Below the pieces are notes generated by a model, which searched no databases, was not told the origin of the DNA, and saw only the letters and a list, made by a program, of their open reading frames with translations. Shown here piece by piece: positions 60,996 through 64,000 of a stretch of 64,000 bases of DNA; the stretch's first letter is position 1; every line of letters starts with the position of its first letter. This stretch comes from Rhizobium sullae (lineage in GTDB: Bacteria; Pseudomonadota; Alphaproteobacteria; Rhizobiales; Rhizobiaceae), in assembly GCF_900169785.1 (NCBI RefSeq), contig NZ_FWER01000015.1, positions 21,380 through 85,379 on the forward strand, written 5' to 3'. A program made the translations under genes and the position numbers.

Positions 60996-61897
60996 GGCCA
61001 CTAAATCCGATTGCGGCTGTCGTCATTGGAATGAGCGTCATTCTTGCGGCGGCCGTATTCGCGTTTGTTGGCGACCTGCTTCGAGACACGGACCGTGATC
61101 CGAATGCAGGAAGGATCGATCGGCTAACTCAACAGTTCGCTCAGCAGGACAGAGAGATCCAGTCGCTGCGAGCTGAACTGAACTCGGTCAAACGAAAGGT
61201 GACAGAACTAGAGGGAAAAGTGAAAGAACTAGCGGAGGCGCCGCGCGCCGAGCCCGTCCCGCCAAGCACCGCCGTCGCCCCGCCGCCCGGGGAACCTCTG
61301 AGCCAGCAGTTATTTTTCGACCAGTTCGGCGGTATGGCGCCGCCCGAGGAGACCGAAAATATGACAGAGCCCATGCAGCTGGCGAGGAAGCGCTTCAACG
61401 AGGGCATCATGCGCCCGACCCCGGCAGTGCTCCGCCAAATCCTTGGCGAGCCGCGAAGTGTGTACTCCACAAGCTGCCAGCCGGTCACCAACCCGAAATT
61501 GCTGAAAACTCTGGTAAGCCGAGACATAGGACATTTCCGCCTGACGATGATCAGGCCCGCCCTCGATTCGCTGGGGCAGATCATGGAGCGCCTCCGAAAG
61601 GAGGAGCCGGATATCTATGCCGCGATCGGCACGGCTGGTGCGCTGTGCGCGCGTTATGTGCGAGGCTCGAACAGGTCTGTGTCGTCGCATGCCTGGGGCG
61701 CGGCCGTCGATCTGACACTCAAGAAGAACCTCGACAGGATGGGAGATAACAACACGCAGTTCGGACTCGTGGTGCTCGCAGAGTTCTTCAACGATGCCGG
61801 CTGGTATTGGGGTGCCGGCTATAGCCGCGAAGATTCCATGCATTTTGAAGTGGGTGAAGCGCTGCTTCGCAAATGGGCCGCGGAGGGCAAACTGTGA
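60992..61897 (+). CDS. Membrane-anchored M15-family peptidoglycan peptidase (TagX-like)
   Basis: A 301-residue protein with an N-terminal membrane helix (about residues 7-27, AAVVIGMSVILAAAVFAFVG), a coiled coil (about 40-85) and a proline-rich linker, then a periplasmic M15 peptidase domain. The zinc ligands are visible: SHAWGAAVD (His233, Asp240) and SMHFEV (His284). TagX of Acinetobacter, a T6SS-linked membrane-bound M15-type L,D-endopeptidase, is the nearest functional parallel; it opens the cell wall for the apparatus. Start TTG 60992 overlaps the phosphatase stop (TTGA). The stop overlaps the next gene's GTG start. TagX equivalence is inference. Confidence 0.82.
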   Translation: MRPLNPIAAVVIGMSVILAAAVFAFVGDLLRDTDRDPNAGRIDRLTQQFAQQDREIQSLRAELNSVKRKVTELEGKVKELAEAPRAEPVPPSTAVAPPPGEPLSQQLFFDQFGGMAPPEETENMTEPMQLARKRFNEGIMRPTPAVLRQILGEPRSVYSTSCQPVTNPKLLKTLVSRDIGHFRLTMIRPALDSLGQIMERLRKEEPDIYAAIGTAGALCARYVRGSNRSVSSHAWGAAVDLTLKKNLDRMGDNNTQFGLVVLAEFFNDAGWYWGAGYSREDSMHFEVGEALLRKWAAEGKL

Positions 61898-64000
61898 GAG
61901 ACTATGTCCAACCTCCGGGTCGCGATGGTGCGGGAGCGGACGTGCTTCCGGCATTGGCCGAGCCGCTGCTTGGCCTCGCGAAGCGGGCCGAAAGCGAGAA
62001 GCGGCCCGATCCGCAGGAGTTGGCCGCGACCGCCCGCATGCTCGTGGCCGAGTTCGAGAAAGAAGGACGCCGCAGGAACGTTCCGCCGGACTGGATTCTG
62101 GATGCGCGCGACGCGCTCGTCGCTTTGCTCGATGTCCGTGCGCGCAGCAATCCGGCGCTGCCAATCAAACGATGGGAGCGTGCGCTCGCGGCCGCCCTTC
62201 CGATCAGCCACATGATTGGCGCCGATGGTCTCGCCGAAAGGGCCGTCCAGGCCGCGAAAGGGGGTCTGGCGCGGCGCGATCTAGCGCGTTTTCTCGGGCA
62301 CTGCAGTGAGGCCGTTCAGGCTGCACAGTCGAAGCAGGAGCAGCACAGAACGCGAGCTGATCACGGCCTTGTCTTTCTTGCGGTTGCTCTGTTCTTCGCG
62401 ATGCTGGTCGCCTGGGCCGGGTGGGCCGAATGGCAGTTTCGCGAGCGGCTGCTGGCACAATTGCCCGACGTCCGGAGCGTTGTGGAAGCTGGCAAGGCCG
62501 CCACGCCAGCCGCGCGGGCGACTCAGCTCGATGCCTTCGTGGCGGCGGTCCGGCTCGTTGAGCAGGAGGCCGCCCACTCACCGCTTGGCCTCATTCACCA
62601 TATCGAGATGGTCGATCCCGCTGCGGCGGCGCGCCTTCGCTATGGCGAGGCGGCCGAAGCCTTGGTTGCCGAGCCACTCGCCGAGGCACTGGCTGTTGCG
62701 CTTGCCACGGAAGGGGAGGCCAATGCGCTCTACGATTCCCTCCGCGCTTGGTCGATACTGAAGGGGACATCGGACTGGCAGCCCAGGTTTCTGGGGGGCT
62801 GGGTCGCCGATCGCGTCGAGACCTTCCCCGAACTTGCTTTACTGGCCGAGCATGTTGCTGCCATGCCCAAGGCGCAGCCGGGACTTCCATCTCCAGATCC
62901 CGAAACGATCGCCCAGGCGCGGCAATTCGCTGCTGAAGGCTTGGCGAGTGAGCGGGCCTTGCTCGAACTGACACGTGCCGAAACGACGGCAGCTCTTCCT
63001 CCCTGGTCTCTCGTTCAGGCGGCCCCCGGTCTCGACACGATCTTGATCCACCGGTCAGGCCTGCCGATCGAGCGTGGAGTTCCCGGTCTCTATACGGAGG
63101 CTGGATGGAACTATGCGAAGTCGGACGCCGCCGACGCGATCCGCCGGGCAACGTCCGAAGCCGTAACGCTGCTCTCCTCGGGCGGCACGACGACCACGGA
63201 AGCGGTGATGGATCTCCTTCAAAAGCGTACGCTTGAGGCATGGACGCAGTATCTGGGTGAGCTTCGCGTGAGGCCGTTCACAGACCAACCCACTGCTGTC
63301 GTGATCAGCGGTTCGCTGAGCACACGCAACTCGCCGCTCTCGGCACTTATCCGCGAGGCATGGCGCCAGTCCGGCGGGAACGATCGCAGCCGAAGCCATG
63401 CCAACCAGCTTAGGGTCGCAGCGGCATTGGGTCCGGCTATTCAGTTCGTGGAGCAGGGCCGGATGTCGGAGATCTCGCAGCTCTTTGTCTCGCTGAACGT
63501 GGCTCTCTCCGTTCTCGATGAGGATGCGGAGATCGGCAAGAAATCCCTCATGGCCGCACAGGAGCGCGCCAACTCGATCGTTGCCTTGCAGCAAGCCCCG
63601 CTTCTGGTGGTGCAGATCGTCGAGGACGTGATCTCTCAGACGGCTGCCCCAAAAGCCCCGGAGGTTGCTGCGGATCATGTCCCAAAAGAGGCACCGCAGC
63701 CTCCACAGTCACCACAATCACCTTGGGGCTCTCAGGTTGCGGCCGCCTGCCAAGCCGCCGTAAGCGGCCATTATCCGTTCTTTGATGGGCCGGATGCGGA
63801 CATGGCCGAAGTCGCGCGGATCTTCGCGCCGGACGGCAGCATAGAAAGGTATTTCCGGGCGCAACTGGCACACTTGATGGACACGTCGACGACACCGTGG
63901 CGCTGGAAGCCGGAAGCGCGGCTTTCGGGCTATTCACCCGAAAGCGCGGCCTTTCTCCAAAGGGCGGTTGCCGTTGGCGAGGCCCTTTTTCAAAAGGGAG
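61894..64000 (+). CDS. Second IcmF-like protein lacking the N-terminal NTPase domain, 5' part
   Basis: An open frame begins at GTG 61894, overlapping the peptidase stop (GTGA), and stays open to the window end (702 codons, no stop). The first 150 residues are hydrophilic (YVQPPGRDGAGADVLPALAE, WERALAAALPISHMIGADGL). One membrane helix lies near 159-178 (LVFLAVALFFAMLVAWAGWA). The periplasmic part resembles the C-terminal half of TssM/IcmF: YDSLRAWSILKGTSDWQPRF, LLELTRAETTAALPPWSLVQ, FFDGPDADMAEVARIFAPDG and IERYFRAQLAHLMD. No Walker A is present, unlike tssM at 38975. It is therefore a partial paralogue, perhaps a membrane-complex accessory. Confidence 0.82.
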   Translation, partial: MRDYVQPPGRDGAGADVLPALAEPLLGLAKRAESEKRPDPQELAATARMLVAEFEKEGRRRNVPPDWILDARDALVALLDVRARSNPALPIKRWERALAAALPISHMIGADGLAERAVQAAKGGLARRDLARFLGHCSEAVQAAQSKQEQHRTRADHGLVFLAVALFFAMLVAWAGWAEWQFRERLLAQLPDVRSVVEAGKAATPAARATQLDAFVAAVRLVEQEAAHSPLGLIHHIEMVDPAAAARLRYGEAAEALVAEPLAEALAVALATEGEANALYDSLRAWSILKGTSDWQPRFLGGWVADRVETFPELALLAEHVAAMPKAQPGLPSPDPETIAQARQFAAEGLASERALLELTRAETTAALPPWSLVQAAPGLDTILIHRSGLPIERGVPGLYTEAGWNYAKSDAADAIRRATSEAVTLLSSGGTTTTEAVMDLLQKRTLEAWTQYLGELRVRPFTDQPTAVVISGSLSTRNSPLSALIREAWRQSGGNDRSRSHANQLRVAAALGPAIQFVEQGRMSEISQLFVSLNVALSVLDEDAEIGKKSLMAAQERANSIVALQQAPLLVVQIVEDVISQTAAPKAPEVAADHVPKEAPQPPQSPQSPWGSQVAAACQAAVSGHYPFFDGPDADMAEVARIFAPDGSIERYFRAQLAHLMDTSTTPWRWKPEARLSGYSPESAAFLQRAVAVGEALFQKG

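Overview
The window is GC-rich, densely packed bacterial DNA. Its gene content suggests an alphaproteobacterium of the Hyphomicrobiales (Rhizobium/Agrobacterium/Mesorhizobium-like): several high-affinity ABC importers, many small LysR/TetR/AraC regulator units, a BacA/SbmA-like exporter-fold ABC protein, and an imp-type type VI secretion system (T6SS). The taxonomic call is inference from gene content and style; no rRNA or other marker gene is present.

Layout. (1) 1-2895: end of a Dpp/Opp-type peptide importer (permease, then a fused double ATPase) followed by a DapA-family aldolase. (2) 2896-4415: a scar of broken genes, with the C-terminal tail of an IS630-type transposase, the N-terminal 110 residues of a serine recombinase, and an FMN reductase gene whose two halves lie in opposite orientations. 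(3) 4419-8443: RBBP9-like hydrolase, 1-Cys peroxiredoxin, enoyl-CoA hydratase divergent from a TetR regulator with a clear palindromic operator, and a VapB antitoxin with a frameshifted VapC. (4) 8509-13599: iron-chelate-type ABC importer with two paralogous binding proteins (one interrupted by an in-frame stop) and a divergent methyltransferase. (5) 13736-17693: LysR/SDR pair, AraC regulator and a small hydrolase. (6) 17896-22097: CUT2-type sugar importer whose two permeases are fused into one 751-residue protein. (7) 22365-25949: SbmA-like ABC protein, a phosphoribosyltransferase-like remnant, a GYD-domain protein and a small lipoprotein. (8) 26082-30982: a fusion of two glycosyltransferases, an unrecognised 195-residue protein, and an exported caspase-like protein with Sel1 repeats. 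(9) 31266-64000: T6SS locus.

The T6SS has all 13 core components. A minus-strand operon running from tssA (54247) down to about 34384 carries tssA, B, C, hcp, tssE, F, G, tagH(fha), tssJ, K, L, M, tagF, and then an effector-loading module: DUF2169, a degenerate ketosynthase-fold protein, a PAAR-like (DUF4150) nuclease toxin, and a probable immunity protein. vgrG, a DUF6484 gene and a truncated TIGR02270-like gene run the other way. Upstream are a PpkA-type kinase with a periplasmic domain, clpV, an OmpA-like protein, a PP2C phosphatase (PppA-type), an M15 peptidase reminiscent of TagX, and a second IcmF-like protein without the N-terminal NTPase part, cut by the window end. Kinase, FHA protein and phosphatase together suggest the threonine-phosphorylation switch that controls T6SS assembly. 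Many operon junctions are translationally coupled through ATGA, GTGA, TTGA or TGATG overlaps.

Most noteworthy are the caspase-Sel1 gene divergent from vgrG, the DUF2169/ketosynthase-pseudoenzyme/PAAR-nuclease/immunity module, the truncated IcmF paralogue coupled to the peptidase and phosphatase, the double-glycosyltransferase fusion, and the broken genes (vapC, binding-protein paralogue, FMN reductase).
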